A stretch of 64,000 nt of DNA from Paenibacillus rhizovicinus (lineage in GTDB: Bacteria; Bacillota; Bacilli; Paenibacillales; Paenibacillaceae), in assembly GCF_010365285.1 (NCBI RefSeq), contig NZ_CP048286.1, forward strand, positions 1,102,001 to 1,166,000, given 5' to 3'. This document shows, piece by piece, positions 43,370 to 54,300 of the stretch; positions within the stretch are counted from its first letter, which is position 1; every line of letters starts with the position of its first letter. Below the pieces are notes generated by a model. It was not told where the DNA came from, did not search any database, and saw only the letters and a list, made by a program, of their open reading frames with translations. The position numbers and the translations under genes are program-made.

Positions 43370-44308
43370 TTATTTATACAAGTACACTTTCTTCGTGCCA
43401 TTGTCCCAGGATGCTTTGCCTCCGAGCATTTCTGCCGCTACTCGGACGCCGATATACGTCTTGCCGTCGATCAGTTTGTAATAAGGAACTATTTTACCGC
43501 CTACATAAGGAGATGCTTCCGCCGCCCTCCACTCGACATCTACCCCAAGCGCGTCCCCCAATAACCGCAGCGGGAGATAGACGTGACCGTCAATCATTCG
43601 GCCATAAGCTGCAAGCTTATCGTTCACGACGACTTTAATGGTATCTATCCCGGTTGGTTTAGGAATCGCGGGAACGACAACGGGATGGACATACTTGTCA
43701 TAGAAGGCTTTCTCCATGGCATTCATGTCGACGTTCCCTTTAATCCCGTCCACTTTCTCCTCAGAGGAATATTGAAAGATAGCCCACGCGGACCAGGTGT
43801 TATTGTCCATTGGCTGATCGACTTCGTAATGCGCTACCCAGAGCGGCCACTGTTCGAGACTCTTGCCCAGGTAGCTCTTGGCGAAGCTGGCTCCCGTGTA
43901 GATCATAACCGGGTGGCTTGTCAGCTGTTCGACCGCCTTCAGCCATGCCACGCACCAAGCAGTCAACGCTGCGCCGCCTAATCGCGATGCTTTTCCTTCC
44001 ACGTCCAATGCATGCGGAAAGTCGGCCTTCATTCCTTTGACCTTGTCGGCGAAATGCGCGGCTTCTTGGGCGGCGCTGTTCAATTCAGGTCGCGCATAGT
44101 GGTAGTATCCCACGGGCAAACCCGCCTTGACGGCGCCTGCAGCATTAGCCGCGAAGGTCGGATCAACGTAGCTGCCGCCGCCCTCGGTCGCTTTGACCAT
44201 CGCTCCGACAACGCCATCCGCTTTCACTTTCGCCCAATCGATCGCGCCTTGATGATGCGAAACGTCAATGACTTTGACGTTACCGGCCGATCTAGCTTGC
44301 ATCGTCAC
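43370..44308 (-). CDS. GH25 lysozyme (endolysin-like) with C-terminal stalk domain
   Basis: 312 residues from GTG 44308, six bases after AAGGAG. The glycoside hydrolase family 25 domain (about 8-200) begins VKVIDVSHHQGAIDWAKVK and has the catalytic ALDVEG near 100, IYTGASFAKSYLG and LWVAHYEVDQP. Residues about 222-312 are a copper-amine-oxidase-like domain (KVVVNDKLAAYGRMIDGHVYLPLRLLGDALGVDVEW). GH25 enzymes cut the glycan chain of peptidoglycan. It overlaps the holin gene by 17 bp, the arrangement of a phage lysis cassette, but the stalk domain is of the kind used by several host surface proteins here. Confidence 0.9.
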   Translation of the reverse strand: MTMQARSAGNVKVIDVSHHQGAIDWAKVKADGVVGAMVKATEGGGSYVDPTFAANAAGAVKAGLPVGYYHYARPELNSAAQEAAHFADKVKGMKADFPHALDVEGKASRLGGAALTAWCVAWLKAVEQLTSHPVMIYTGASFAKSYLGKSLEQWPLWVAHYEVDQPMDNNTWSAWAIFQYSSEEKVDGIKGNVDMNAMEKAFYDKYVHPVVVPAIPKPTGIDTIKVVVNDKLAAYGRMIDGHVYLPLRLLGDALGVDVEWRAAEASPYVGGKIVPYYKLIDGKTYIGVRVAAEMLGGKASWDNGTKKVYLYK

Positions 44309-44570
44309 CGGACACTCCTTTCTGCGCTTGCTTGATCAGTTGGCTGCCATACACCGATACGGCGCCGGTGATAATTCCCTGCAGCACGCTTTTAACTTCG
44401 AACCCAAGCGTAAACAAAGTAACGACCACCGCAAATAAAGTAATGACATAAACAATCGTCCAATCTGGTACGCGGGGAGTTTTTTTCAAAATGTAGCCCA
44501 GTACCCAGCATGCGACGAGCACGATGTACAACGAAGGATCTATGAGATCCTGAAGATTACTAAAATCCAT
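44292..44570 (-). CDS. Phage-type holin
   Basis: 92 residues from ATG 44570, nine bases after GGAGG. Three membrane stretches (LYIVLVACWVLGYIL, WTIVYVITLFAVVVTLFTLG, VLQGIITGAVSVYGSQLI) and a short charged C-terminus (KQAQKGVSGDDAS) fit small holins of Gram-positive phages. A holin lets an endolysin cross or act at the membrane. Its 3' end overlaps the GH25 gene. No other phage structural gene is near. Confidence 0.8.
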   Translation of the reverse strand: MDFSNLQDLIDPSLYIVLVACWVLGYILKKTPRVPDWTIVYVITLFAVVVTLFTLGFEVKSVLQGIITGAVSVYGSQLIKQAQKGVSGDDAS

Positions 44571-44589
44571 CACTATCAACCTCCATTTT

Positions 44590-44682
44590 TTAATAGAATA
44601 TGAAGGCTGGTAAAAAATGGTGCATGCCTCCGCGGCCTCCGCGGCCTCCACGACTCTTGATTTGATCTGGCCAATCGGGCAT
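44590..44682 (-). CDS. 30-codon ORF with RGGRGGRGG repeat
   Basis: ATG 44682 follows GGAGGGG by ten bases; stop TAA 44590-44592. The product begins MPDWPDQIKS, has a RGGRGGRGG repeat from a 9-base tandem repeat (gcctccgcg three times), and ends HHFLPAFIFY. It is 19 bp before the holin start, so it could be first in the lysis unit. The good site is the main argument; I do not know the family. Confidence 0.35.
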   Translation of the reverse strand: MPDWPDQIKSRGGRGGRGGMHHFLPAFIFY

Positions 44683-44741
44683 GAAATCCAGTCCCCTCCC
44701 TCTTACCGTTCATATGATGGACAATAGGGAGGGAATGAAGG

Positions 44742-45080
44742 ATGCCTAAATACCGGATCATCGTGGATTTATCGGATCGGCAGCTATATCTGCTGGATGG
44801 CGATATCGTCGTCAGAGGTTTCCCCGTAGGAATCGGGAAGATGCTTACGAGAACGCCGACGGGCAATTACGAGATCATTAACAAACAACCCGATCCCGGC
44901 GGACCGTTCGGCGTCCTTTGGATGGGGCTATCCAGACCGCATTACGGCATTCATGGCACGAATGAACCCGGCTCCATCGGCAGGGAAGTTTCGCACGGCT
45001 GCATTCGAATGTACAATGAAGACGTGTTGGCTTTGTCCGCGCTCGTACCGATTCATACGCGGGTGACGATCAGGCCATAG
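44742..45080 (+). CDS. L,D-transpeptidase (YkuD domain)
   Basis: 112 residues from ATG 44742. The domain covers the whole protein: [18 protein letters not shown] at the start, [15 protein letters not shown], and the catalytic block [20 protein letters not shown] with the His and Cys of the SHGC motif near 85-90. There is no signal peptide, as in small Bacillus YkuD-like spore-coat proteins. It makes or edits 3-3 cross-links in peptidoglycan. It is divergent from the lysis cassette. Confidence 0.92.
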   Translation: MPKYRIIVDLSDRQLYLLDGDIVVRGFPVGIGKMLTRTPTGNYEIINKQPDPGGPFGVLWMGLSRPHYGIHGTNEPGSIGREVSHGCIRMYNEDVLALSALVPIHTRVTIRP

Positions 45081-45189
45081 CTGATCTTGAAGCTGGCGCT
45101 TCCCGGTTCTTGCAACCTTCCGGGATCGGGGTGCGTCTACATAGATGAAACAGGCATTGCGAAATCCTAACGAAAATGAGGTGGAACGA

Positions 45190-46206
45190 ATGAAGAAACC
45201 ATTAGCGCTCGTCAGCGTCGTCCTGCTGCTGTTCGTCGCATTGGCGCAGTCGGCATGGGCATTCTCCGATACGAAGGGCCATCCGAACGATGCCAAAATC
45301 ACGGAGCTGCAGAAACTCGGGGTCCTATCGGGGACCAGCACGAAATCGGATACGTTCGATCCGAACGGCAAGCTTACTTATGCAGCCGGCATTTCGATGA
45401 TTGTAAACGGGCTCGGCTTGAATCTGGACGGCATCAATTTCTTCAAAGAGCCGAAAGTAACGGATAGTTTCCCGAACATGAAGGATGACGCTTGGTATGC
45501 GAATGCCTTCATCATCGCAGCCATGAACGGGCTCGAAATCCCGCGCGAGACAAAGGCCAATGACGAGATGACGCGCGAGCAATTCGCGCATCACTTGATG
45601 CAGGCGCTGCTGAAGAAGGGCGATTATGCCTTCATTGATATTTATCTCACGCTCAAGGATGAAGCGGACGTTAATCCGGATTACATGGGCAGCGTTCAAC
45701 GATTGCTCATCAGCGGCATCGCCAAGCTGGACGATTCGCAGAATTTTCATCCGAAGGCGATCATTACGCGAGGCGACGCAGCCGGCTGGCTGTACGATAC
45801 CATTCAATTCGTGAACAAGAACACGCCGATCGAGCCGCCAGTCGATGAGCAGCCGTTTCCGCTCACCGATCTGAATTTGAAATCGAACGTAATCAACGCC
45901 GATGTCAATGAAGTCACCGTAACCGCGCAAGCGCCGAACCCGGGATACGGCATGCGAATCTCGTCCATCTCATTCGACGGCGAGCAAGCGATCATCCATG
46001 TCGAGCCCATCTATCCCGATAAAGACAAACAGTATGCGCAGGTCATGACGGAAGTGAAAGCAGTGACTTATGTTTCATCCGCGTTCAAGCCCGTTCTTGA
46101 GCAAAATGGCACGAATGCAGGCGCAGGATCGACGGGTTCATCCGGATCCGCTGCAAGCGGTTCTACCGGCATTATCGGCAGCGACGGCGATTCGCAGAAC
46201 GATTAA
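45190..46206 (+). CDS. Secreted SLH protein with C-terminal PrcB-like domain
   Basis: 338 residues from ATG 45190, after GAGGTGG. A signal peptide (LALVSVVLLLFVALAQSAWA) precedes SLH-type repeats over about 25-215 (AFSDTKGHPNDAKITELQKLGVL, SFPNMKDDAWYANAFIIAAMNG, MTREQFAHHLMQALL). Residues about 235-300 (AQAPNPGYGMRISSISFDGEQAIIHVEP, VKAVTYVSSAFKP) resemble the PrcB C-terminal domain. The Ser/Gly/Ala-rich tail is low complexity. It is an exported wall protein of unknown role. Confidence 0.82.
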   Translation: MKKPLALVSVVLLLFVALAQSAWAFSDTKGHPNDAKITELQKLGVLSGTSTKSDTFDPNGKLTYAAGISMIVNGLGLNLDGINFFKEPKVTDSFPNMKDDAWYANAFIIAAMNGLEIPRETKANDEMTREQFAHHLMQALLKKGDYAFIDIYLTLKDEADVNPDYMGSVQRLLISGIAKLDDSQNFHPKAIITRGDAAGWLYDTIQFVNKNTPIEPPVDEQPFPLTDLNLKSNVINADVNEVTVTAQAPNPGYGMRISSISFDGEQAIIHVEPIYPDKDKQYAQVMTEVKAVTYVSSAFKPVLEQNGTNAGAGSTGSSGSAASGSTGIIGSDGDSQND

Positions 46207-46215
46207 CCCTATACG

Positions 46216-46260
46216 CGAAGAAGCCCCGGCAGGTTTGGATATCTGCCGGGGCTTCTTCGA
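46216..46260. terminator. Bidirectional terminator
   Basis: GAAGCCCCGGCAG pairs with CTGCCGGGGCTTC around a ten-base loop, between the SLH gene and convergent radical-SAM gene. Confidence 0.88.
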
Positions 46261-46288
46261 TTTGTCTTGCATGGGCTTGTCTGTTCGG

Positions 46289-47149
46289 TCAAGGCAGGAA
46301 GCCTTCCTGCCCGAAATAGACGCTCTCAGAAGGCATCACTGCCTTCAGAGCCTGTACGAATGCATCCGCCGTCTCCGGCGTATAACGGGCTTCCTCCCCC
46401 AGCTCACGGTAACGGTCGGCCATCTTCAACTGCGCGGATCGCTTGCCGCCGCTGCCGTCCCCCCGGAAGAAGTCGTCGACCACGACCCGTTCGACCGAGG
46501 ACGCGATCAGCTCCGGGAAGGCTTCGCTGCAAGGAAGCAGCGGCGACACCGCCGCCTGCACTTGGATGCCCGCTTGCCGAAGCTCGCGGATTGCCCGCAA
46601 TCTTCCCGCCAGCGGTGGCGCGAACGGCGTCAGCGCCTTGCGGACGGTTTCAAGATCGGTTTCCACGGTCATACTGACGCGCACCCGCTCCCCGAGCCGA
46701 CTCAGCACGTCGATATCTCGCAATACGAGCGGACTGCGCGTTTGCAGCAGCAGAAATTGCGGCGGCTCTTCTGCCATCACTTCGAGCAGCCGGCGCGTAA
46801 GCTTCTCCTGATGCTCGGCAGGCTGATACGGATCCGTTGCGGACGACATGAACACCGTAACGCCGCCTTTCGCGATGGCTCTGCGCCATTCGCGTCGAAA
46901 ACTGTCCGCCTCAAACCGTTTCGGCTCCACCCACTCGCCCCACGGGCTCGCTTTGAACAGCGCGATAGGCATTCGTCTGACGTAACAGTATGAACAGCCG
47001 AACGTGCAGCCGACATAAGGATTAAGCGTATAGGCATAACCGGTCAAATAGCCGGAGGCAGGATTCAGCCAGCGTACCGGCTTCTTCTTGTCCTTGTCCT
47101 TCTCTTTATCCTTATCCTTATCCTTGTCCTGTTCAGGCACTGGCTTCAC
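46289..47149 (-). CDS. Radical SAM protein of the SplB-like family
   Basis: 286 residues from ATG 47149. The cluster motif [13 protein letters not shown] near residue 50 is the CxxxCxxC of radical-SAM enzymes. [20 protein letters not shown] and [27 protein letters not shown] and AAVSPLLPC follow, as in archaeal/bacterial SPL-family proteins (Rv2578c type). Function of this subfamily is unknown; it is not the true spore photoproduct lyase (that is at 15.6 kb). The N-terminus is a (KD)n run from a hexanucleotide-like repeat. Its start overlaps the ung stop by 4 bp, linking it to DNA repair. Confidence 0.85.
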   Translation of the reverse strand: MKPVPEQDKDKDKDKEKDKDKKKPVRWLNPASGYLTGYAYTLNPYVGCTFGCSYCYVRRMPIALFKASPWGEWVEPKRFEADSFRREWRRAIAKGGVTVFMSSATDPYQPAEHQEKLTRRLLEVMAEEPPQFLLLQTRSPLVLRDIDVLSRLGERVRVSMTVETDLETVRKALTPFAPPLAGRLRAIRELRQAGIQVQAAVSPLLPCSEAFPELIASSVERVVVDDFFRGDGSGGKRSAQLKMADRYRELGEEARYTPETADAFVQALKAVMPSESVYFGQEGFLP

Positions 47150-47865
47150 TCCTCGCCGTTAGCCGCGGCCGCCGCTTCCAGTTCCGCCAGCGGCGGAATC
47201 CGCCACGAAATCTCGCCGACTCCGATTTGCCGCAAGCTTGCATTTATTTTGGAATAAGGCCGGCTGCCGAAGAATCCGCGACGCGCCGATAACGGACTCG
47301 GATGCGGAGAAGCGATGACCGTATGGCGTCCCGTGTCGATCAGCGCTTCTTTTGCCTGCGCATGCTTGCCCCACAGTACGAAAACAACAGGGGTCTCCCG
47401 CTTATTAAGCTCGGCGATCACGTGATTCGTAAACCGCTCCCAACCTATCCCTTGATGCGAAGCGGGCTGCCCGTCCCTTACAGTCAACACCGTGTTCAAT
47501 AGCAGCACGCCTTGTCTTGCCCAAGGTTCCAAACAACCGTGATCCGGAATCGAACAGCCGAGATCGTCATGTAATTCCTTGAACATATTAAGCAAAGACG
47601 GCGGCTTCTTCACGCCCGGCAGCACCGAGAAACTAAGTCCGTGCGCTTGTCCGGGACCGTGATACGGATCTTGACCGAGAATGACCGCCTTGACCTCCGA
47701 ATAGGACGTATAGCGGAAGGCATTGAATATCGCGGACGGGGATGGATAAATAGCTTCTTGCTCATATTGCTCTGCAAGCGAACGGAGTAATTCTTGAAAG
47801 TATGGCTGTTCCAGCTCGGATGCCAATATGTCCGACCAATCGTTTTCAAAGGATGGCACAATCAT
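47146..47865 (-). CDS. ung: Uracil-DNA glycosylase
   Basis: 239 residues from ATG 47865 (a GTG at 47868 is also possible) after GAGGTG. It removes uracil from DNA. The active site water-activating motif [20 protein letters not shown] is near residue 60, [15 protein letters not shown] near 120, and [16 protein letters not shown] near 185. Length fits the family-1 Ung. It overlaps the radical-SAM gene by 4 bp, so translation of the two is coupled. Confidence 0.96.
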   Translation of the reverse strand: MIVPSFENDWSDILASELEQPYFQELLRSLAEQYEQEAIYPSPSAIFNAFRYTSYSEVKAVILGQDPYHGPGQAHGLSFSVLPGVKKPPSLLNMFKELHDDLGCSIPDHGCLEPWARQGVLLLNTVLTVRDGQPASHQGIGWERFTNHVIAELNKRETPVVFVLWGKHAQAKEALIDTGRHTVIASPHPSPLSARRGFFGSRPYSKINASLRQIGVGEISWRIPPLAELEAAAAANGEE

Positions 47866-47883
47866 CACGCTTATCACCTCTTA

Positions 47884-47925
47884 GAGAAAAACCCCCTAGC
47901 GGCATCTCTGAAACATCAGAAAGCC
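47884..47925 (-). terminator. Putative terminator before ung
   Basis: On the minus strand CGGCTTTCTGA ... TCAGAGATGCCG, then CTAGGGGGTTTTT. It would end the 59-codon gene at 47984-48163. The stem has one mismatch or bulge. Confidence 0.55.
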
Positions 47926-47983
47926 GTCCAGGAGGTAACATTGTCTCACTAGTATATGTAATCGGGCGCCGAAACTCAAACCT

Positions 47984-48163
47984 TTACTCTTGGCCGATAA
48001 AACGGCTCGCTTCCAACTCCACTTCTTCGACCATCACATTGCGAATCCGCTCATCCCGAAAAAATTTCCAAACTTCATAGTAATCTTGCTTCATATAAAT
48101 GCACATTCGGAATCGGCCCATCTTGAACATGACCTTGTAGCCGACAATCTTGTCGCCAGGCAT
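47984..48163 (-). CDS. 59-residue hypothetical protein
   Basis: Start chosen at ATG 48163, after GAGGTG; the upstream in-frame ATG at 48220 lacks a site and overlaps the promoter. The peptide contains KIVGYKVMFKMGRFRMCIYMKQDYYEVWKFF (as read in short parts: a strongly amphipathic, aromatic- and Lys-rich stretch) and ends EVELEASRFIGQE. I do not recognise it. A sigma-A promoter directly upstream supports expression. Confidence 0.6.
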   Translation of the reverse strand: MPGDKIVGYKVMFKMGRFRMCIYMKQDYYEVWKFFRDERIRNVMVEEVELEASRFIGQE

Positions 48164-48220
48164 TCCTGCACCTCGTTCCCCTATGATTCTAGCAGCTTCG
48201 CTTCTGTCTTCACTAGTCAA

Positions 48221-48250
48221 ATTATAGACAAGTTACGGGGCGTCTGGCAA
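48221..48250 (-). promoter_or_regulatory. Promoter of the 59-codon gene
   Basis: On the minus strand TTGCCA (48250-48245), 18 bases, TATAAT (48226-48221). Confidence 0.7.
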
Positions 48251-48327
48251 TATGCACTCGTGTTTGTTTTCTACGTCTCCCGCAATACCAACTTCAGCTT
48301 CAATCGGCACATGAGTTTTCCGAAATC

Positions 48328-48382
48328 GTCCAACAAGCAAAAACCGGCTTGCTCTCGCAAGTCGGTTTTTTGCTTGTTTTTA
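48328..48382 (-). terminator. Terminator of the giant surface-protein gene
   Basis: On the minus strand AAGCAAAAAACCGACTTGC pairs with GCAAGCCGGTTTTTGCTT around GAGA; a long stem with an internal T run. Confidence 0.9.
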
Positions 48383-51300
48383 CAGAACGCTCTTCAGAGC
48401 TTCGATGTCTTGCAGCAACTGATCCGCGAAGCCGGCATCGATCGTTTTGCCTTTTTCCTTGTCGATATCCTTTTCCAGCTGTTTGAAGTCTTTCGCGTCC
48501 AGCTTGCCTTTCGTTTGATCCTTTTGGATTTTTTCAATATCCTTTTGAAGAGATTTCTCGGTTTTGGCGTCCGTAATCAAACCTCTGGTTACACCGAGAG
48601 AGATCAGTTCGTCTAATTGAGCCGCTTCAATCGTGATCTTCAAGCTGAACGTCTCTATCGTTCGATGACCGAGTTTATCCGTCGCCGTAACGACGATCGG
48701 ATACGTTCCAACCGCGAGGCCGAGCGGATCTACGGAAACCGTTCCGGATGTCGTCTTGCCATTGAAGGACACGGACAACGATTGCAAGCCGCTTCCGCTG
48801 TCGCTTGCGGAGAACGCGAGCGATACCGCTTTCGATTGAAGGAACGACAGGTTGCTCGGAGCAACGATTACCGGCGGCGTCGAATCAATCGTGACAAGGC
48901 TTTCGCCCGTTACGCCGGATCCGTCCTTCGCCGTGGCGACGACTTTGACTACGCCGTCGGCAACCGCCGTCAGCAGCCCGTTCTCGTCGATCGTCGCGTT
49001 GTTCGCCCCGTTGCCAATCGTGCCGACTACCGACCAGGAGACGGATTTATCAGTCGCGTTGTCAGGCGTCACGGTTGCGTTCATTTGCGCCGTGTCACCC
49101 AGTTCGCCGATCGACGATGTACCGGTTACGGTGATACCGGAAACCGCTATTGGTGCGGTATCCGCTACTTTTTCCAAGTTGGTCATTGCCGCTTGCAACG
49201 CCGTAAACGCCGCATCTACCTGCGCTTGGATCGAGGCGTTGTTTGAGACGACAGCCTTCGCATCGTCCAAGGCTGTTTCGAATGCTGCCCAACTCGCCTC
49301 CGTGTACTCGGCTTCAACAAGCGCATTGCCCCCGGATACCAGCTCTTGCAGCGCGGAAGTATCCACTGCGCCGTTGCCTGGCTTGTCGTCCGGGTTGCCG
49401 ATGACCGGCACATAAGTACTTTCGTCTGGAACTGAGATCGTCATTGGCTCGGTATAGCCGCTGACCCCAAAATATCCGTCGCCCTGAATGTAATTGTTCT
49501 CGTCAAACCAACTGGCGACGATGGTGTCGCCTGCCTTGAGACGAATCCACACGCCATAGTCCGTGTTCACCGTGCTGACTTTAACGAGTGTATCTTGATA
49601 TGGCGCCACAAATCCTTTGTTGTCCGCCAGAACCGATCTGCCGTCGCTCGACAGGATGCTAGCACCCGGCTTCCAGAGATCCGGCCAATGCTGAATCTCG
49701 AAGGATCCTTCCTTGAGGATGACTGCGTACTTCGCGCCGCTCCAAGGGTTGTCAAGAAGATCCGCCTCGGTTGGAGCCCGCAGGATAAAAGCAGGGAACG
49801 CTCCGGTGTTCATGCCGGACTCAAAACCCACCGCGAACTCTGCGTCGCCGAATGTTCTGCCGGTGTAACCAGCAGTTGCGCTTCCGACGGGGGTCAACGC
49901 GGTATCGCCATTCTCCCAGTTGATTGAATTCCCGGATTTCCAGTTGCCCTTATCCGCGATGACTGCGCCCATATCCACGTACTCGGTCACGCGTCCGAGT
50001 TCGATGGAGGAATCGGTGGCCAGACCGAAGTAGCCGGGGGTGGAGACGTTTAAGTTCGTTTCATCCCTGTAAGTGAACAGTGTGTCGTTCCCGCTCTTGA
50101 GGGTCACGGTCACGCCGCCGTAACCGCTGCCGTTGACGTCATCCCAAACCGCGCCCGCCTTCAAAAGCCGGTCGTTGATGTCCACCTGCCACTGGCCCAA
50201 TTGGGTACTTGTGCCGCTGTAATAACGGGTCAGCGTGGCTGTCGTGCCGTGAATAGCAATCTCGTATCTGTTGGCAGCTCGCGTCGCCGCATTTGCCCGG
50301 AGTATGAGGGTCAGGTCGAGCGCGTCAAGATTTTCATTCTGGCCTAATTTCAAATAGAAGTCCTTGTCTCTGTACTTCTCCTGGGCGTAGAATGCAGCTG
50401 CTGATTGGCCGGACTGCGCTTCCAGGGTGAGGCCGGCCGGTTCGTCTTTCTCAAACGATGACTGGTTGGTTACCGTCCATTTGGAATCCTTAAACAGCAT
50501 ATCGTCCAGCAGTGCCACAGGAGAATCCAGCATTGGATATAGGTCGTCGCTGGCCGGCGTTAGGTCGGGCACCAGATCGGCGCTCACAACCGAGAAGTCG
50601 TCTACCAGCACCTGTGACCCGGATGTTGTCTTTGTTGCATAAATCGTAGCTTCTCCGGTCTCGTCTGCAGTGAACTTGAGCGATACCGATCGCCATGCGG
50701 GCCGGTCTAATTCACCCTTGAGCGTATTCTCGCCGACGCGTACGCCTATTTCCGCCTTCTGTCCAGCGGCCTCGCTGCCGCTGCCTACACGAGCAAAGCC
50801 GCGAAGGACATAATCCTTACCGGGTTCCAGACCGGTTATGGTCTGCTCGACACCCACGTTCTGACCGGTCAGCGCCACTGCGTACTGCTCGCGGGCATGA
50901 GCGTTGTCGGCCGATGAAGAGGCCTGGACAAGGGATGCGCTTCCCGTCCCTGTCTTATTCCAATAGGGTAAAGAGCCCATGCCTTGGACGTCGACGCGCG
51001 GCCACTCGAAACCGCTGTTGAACAGCAGGTTTCTGTTCGCGTAGTTCTGGAGCTGCGGACCGCCGCTGACTTCGTCGACCGTTACCGGAGTGTCCTTCAA
51101 ACCGGCATCCCAGTTGTCGCCAGGCTGATAGGCGCCGGCACCGATCGCGTCGGAACCGGCTTTCAGGGTAAAGTCAAACGCCGACGGGTTGTTAAAGGTG
51201 GCGGTTCCATCGATGTCTTCTTCCGGCCTGCTGTAGTTGTCCTTCACTACCGCGCCTGCGTTGATGTTGTCGGTGCCCACGCCGCGCGAGTCCACGATAT

Positions 51301-54300
51301 TGTTCATATAAACGTCCATGTACGCGTCGCCCGGGGAGTTCGTGTAAATTTCAGGGTTCGGGTGACCGCTTGCTCCTTGATACACCGTGTTGTTGAACAC
51401 GGATACGAACTCGGAGCTGGAGTTTACGAAAGTAGCCGCCCACGGTAAATTCCAAAACACGTTGTTGAATACTTGGGCGTTTTTGTCGCCTAGGTCAAAG
51501 TACACGCCATTGGAAAATTCGCTGTGAGAGTCATGAATGTTGTTGTGGTGAATTTGACTGTTACCCAAATCGGTATAAGCGAAGTACATCAGTCCTGCGT
51601 CGGTGCTGTGCCAGTTGCCGTCATGGATGTCGTTGTACGAAATTTCGCTGGCGTAGAAGCTGCCGCCGATCAGCGTGCCGCTGGCGTTATATACCTCGTT
51701 GTGGCTGATCAGGTGGTTTCTCCCCGTAATCGTAATCGAGTTGGTAAACATTGTGGGACCCGTAGTAGCATCGTGCAACTTGTCATTGACGATCTTGTTG
51801 CCCTCACCCTCGACGGTAACCAACGCACCGGCGGAATAGGCGATCTCGCTGTTGATCAGGGCGTTGTTCTTTCCGCCCACGATGATCCCGCCCTTCTCGT
51901 CATCCGGGGACAGGAACTCGGTGACGTACTTGGCCGTCATATGATCAACTACATTGCTCACGCCGCCGCGCATGGTCAAGTTGGATCCGTTCAGGACGAT
52001 ATCTTCGATATGGATGTACTTGCGGCTAGACAGATCCAAACCCCATTCGCGTGCTTTGTAACGAACATCCAGATCGCCGGGGTTCATGCCTTTCGGGAGC
52101 TGCAAATACAGGGTTCCGCTAGTTTGGTTATAGTACCACTCATATGGCGCGTCCAGGGCAGCCATCGCGTTTTGAATATAGTAATGGAAATCATCGCCTG
52201 AGGCATAGCCGGTTGGCCCCAGCTCGTAGAAGTTTATATTCGTCAGATTAAGCCAGCCGGGCGTGGATGAGACGACTTCAGCGCCGGACAGGTTCCATCC
52301 GCGATTGTCCATGCCCACGATGGCTGCACCGTCCCATGTACCGGCGGGTTGGTTCAGCTCGGGGTCGCTGAGTTTGCCATTGGGATTCGACCAGCCTCCA
52401 ACGCTGGCGTTCGCGCCGTCGAACACGTAAGTCAGCCAGTTCGGACGATAATACGCATCTTCCTTCGCAACGTTCGGATAACGCGAAGGCAGCATAGCTT
52501 CGCCGTCTACGAATATTTGATTGCGGTAATTCCCCATCGGCAAACTGACGGCTACTTTCCAGAGGTTTGCATTATTCGGGTCGTATTGCACCGCGCCGGT
52601 GTTTGAAGCCGTCTGCCATGTCCCGGTGATTCGGTCCGCGCCGGAGATGACCACTTTCTCGCCGTCGGCAGTTTTAAAAGTAATGGGGTGATCAGCCGTG
52701 CCGTTATACTTCGGACGTACCGATTCCGCATACACCCCTTCGTGAATGATAACGGTCTCGCCAGGCAAGAGAATGTCGGCTGCCTTCTGAATCGTAAGGA
52801 AAGGTTCTGCTGCAGTACCTGGATTGCTGTCGCTGCCGGTCTTAGCTACATAATAGGTTTTGTCGCCTACTTGATCGGTGTCGGCTGGATCGGCCTGCTG
52901 GCCGGTCCCGTCTGTATTCGGCGTTCTGTTATACAGCGCTTCTTGAGCAGCGGCATCGAGAACCGAAGGGAAAACCGAAAGCTCATCCAAGAGACCTGTG
53001 TATGCGCGTCCTTGATAGCCATTCCCGCCGAACCACTTGTATGCTTGCAGATTGATAGGCGCTAGGGAAGTATAAACTTTCTCGCCGATCAGCTTGCCGT
53101 CCACATACATCTTGATTTTCAGATCGGTTACACTGTAGGAGAACGCCACATAGTGCCAGTTACCGTCGGCCAGGTTCCCTGCTGTCGCAGAAAATCCCCC
53201 GTCCCAACCGGCGTTGTCCGATCCTACATCCAGGAAATCCAGCGTTGTGTCGGCGTAATTGTTTTCTTCGGTGCCCCATTTGATATTCCACCAGATGTCT
53301 CCATTAGGAAGACCCCAATCGCCATTAGTGCCGGCATAAGGCGGAGCCATTAAATAACTGACTCTTCCGACATCCGGGATTTCGGCGGGGATTGTAGGCT
53401 TAACCCAGACAGCCATCGTAAGATCCTTGACGCTCGCGAACTGAGGGCCATAGTCGATCGCGAGCCCGCTCGCTCCCCTGTCGTCAGAGGATATCGCAGG
53501 AGTACCGCCTCTTCCGTTGTTGTCGGTATCCCACAGATAGTTGTTTAACGTTGCCGTCAGACCGCCCGAAATGGCGCTGGAAGTCTTACCTGTACCTTCA
53601 TTGAATGGGAAAAGGGATTCGCCTTGGAAGGGATCGCCCGAATTGCCGCCAGCGCTCGTATTAGGCGCTCTTTGAAATAGCGCTTGATGAGCAGCATCCC
53701 CGAGTACGGAAGGGAAAACCGATAGCTCATCCAGAAGGCCGGTGTACGACTTACCCTGATACCCGTCCCCGCCGAACCACTTGTATGCTTGCAGATTGAC
53801 AGGGTAAAGGGAAGTATAGTCTTTTTCGCCGATCCGATTGCCGTCCACGTACAGAGCGATAGTTTTCGCCGTCGCACTTAAGGAGTACGCCAAATAGTGC
53901 CAGTTGCCGTCGGCCAGATTCCCTGCCGGCGCTGAAATGCCGCCATCCCACTCGGAACCGTCCGATCCGTAAGACAGTAAGCTTATACTCGTGTCGGCGA
54001 AGCTGTTGGCACTGGTGCCCCAGTTGATACTCCACCAGATTTCCCCGTTACTGAATCCCCAATTGCCTGTGGTGCCGGCATAAGGCGGGGCCATTAAATA
54101 ACTGGCTTCTCCGGCATTGGGAGCCGAGGGCTTCACCCAGACGCCCATGGTCAGATCATTGACACTCGCGAACTGAGCGCCGTAGTCGATCGTGATCCCG
54201 TTCTTGCCTGTTTGGTCATTGGAGATCGCAGGCGTATTGCCCCGGCCGTTCTGATCCCACGCATAGTTGTCTAGCGTTGCCGCCAGACCGCCCGAAATGG

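Noticed and set aside
47893-47955. 31-codon leader peptide before ung
   Set aside because: The frame has no convincing ribosome-binding site and overlaps a terminator-like hairpin.
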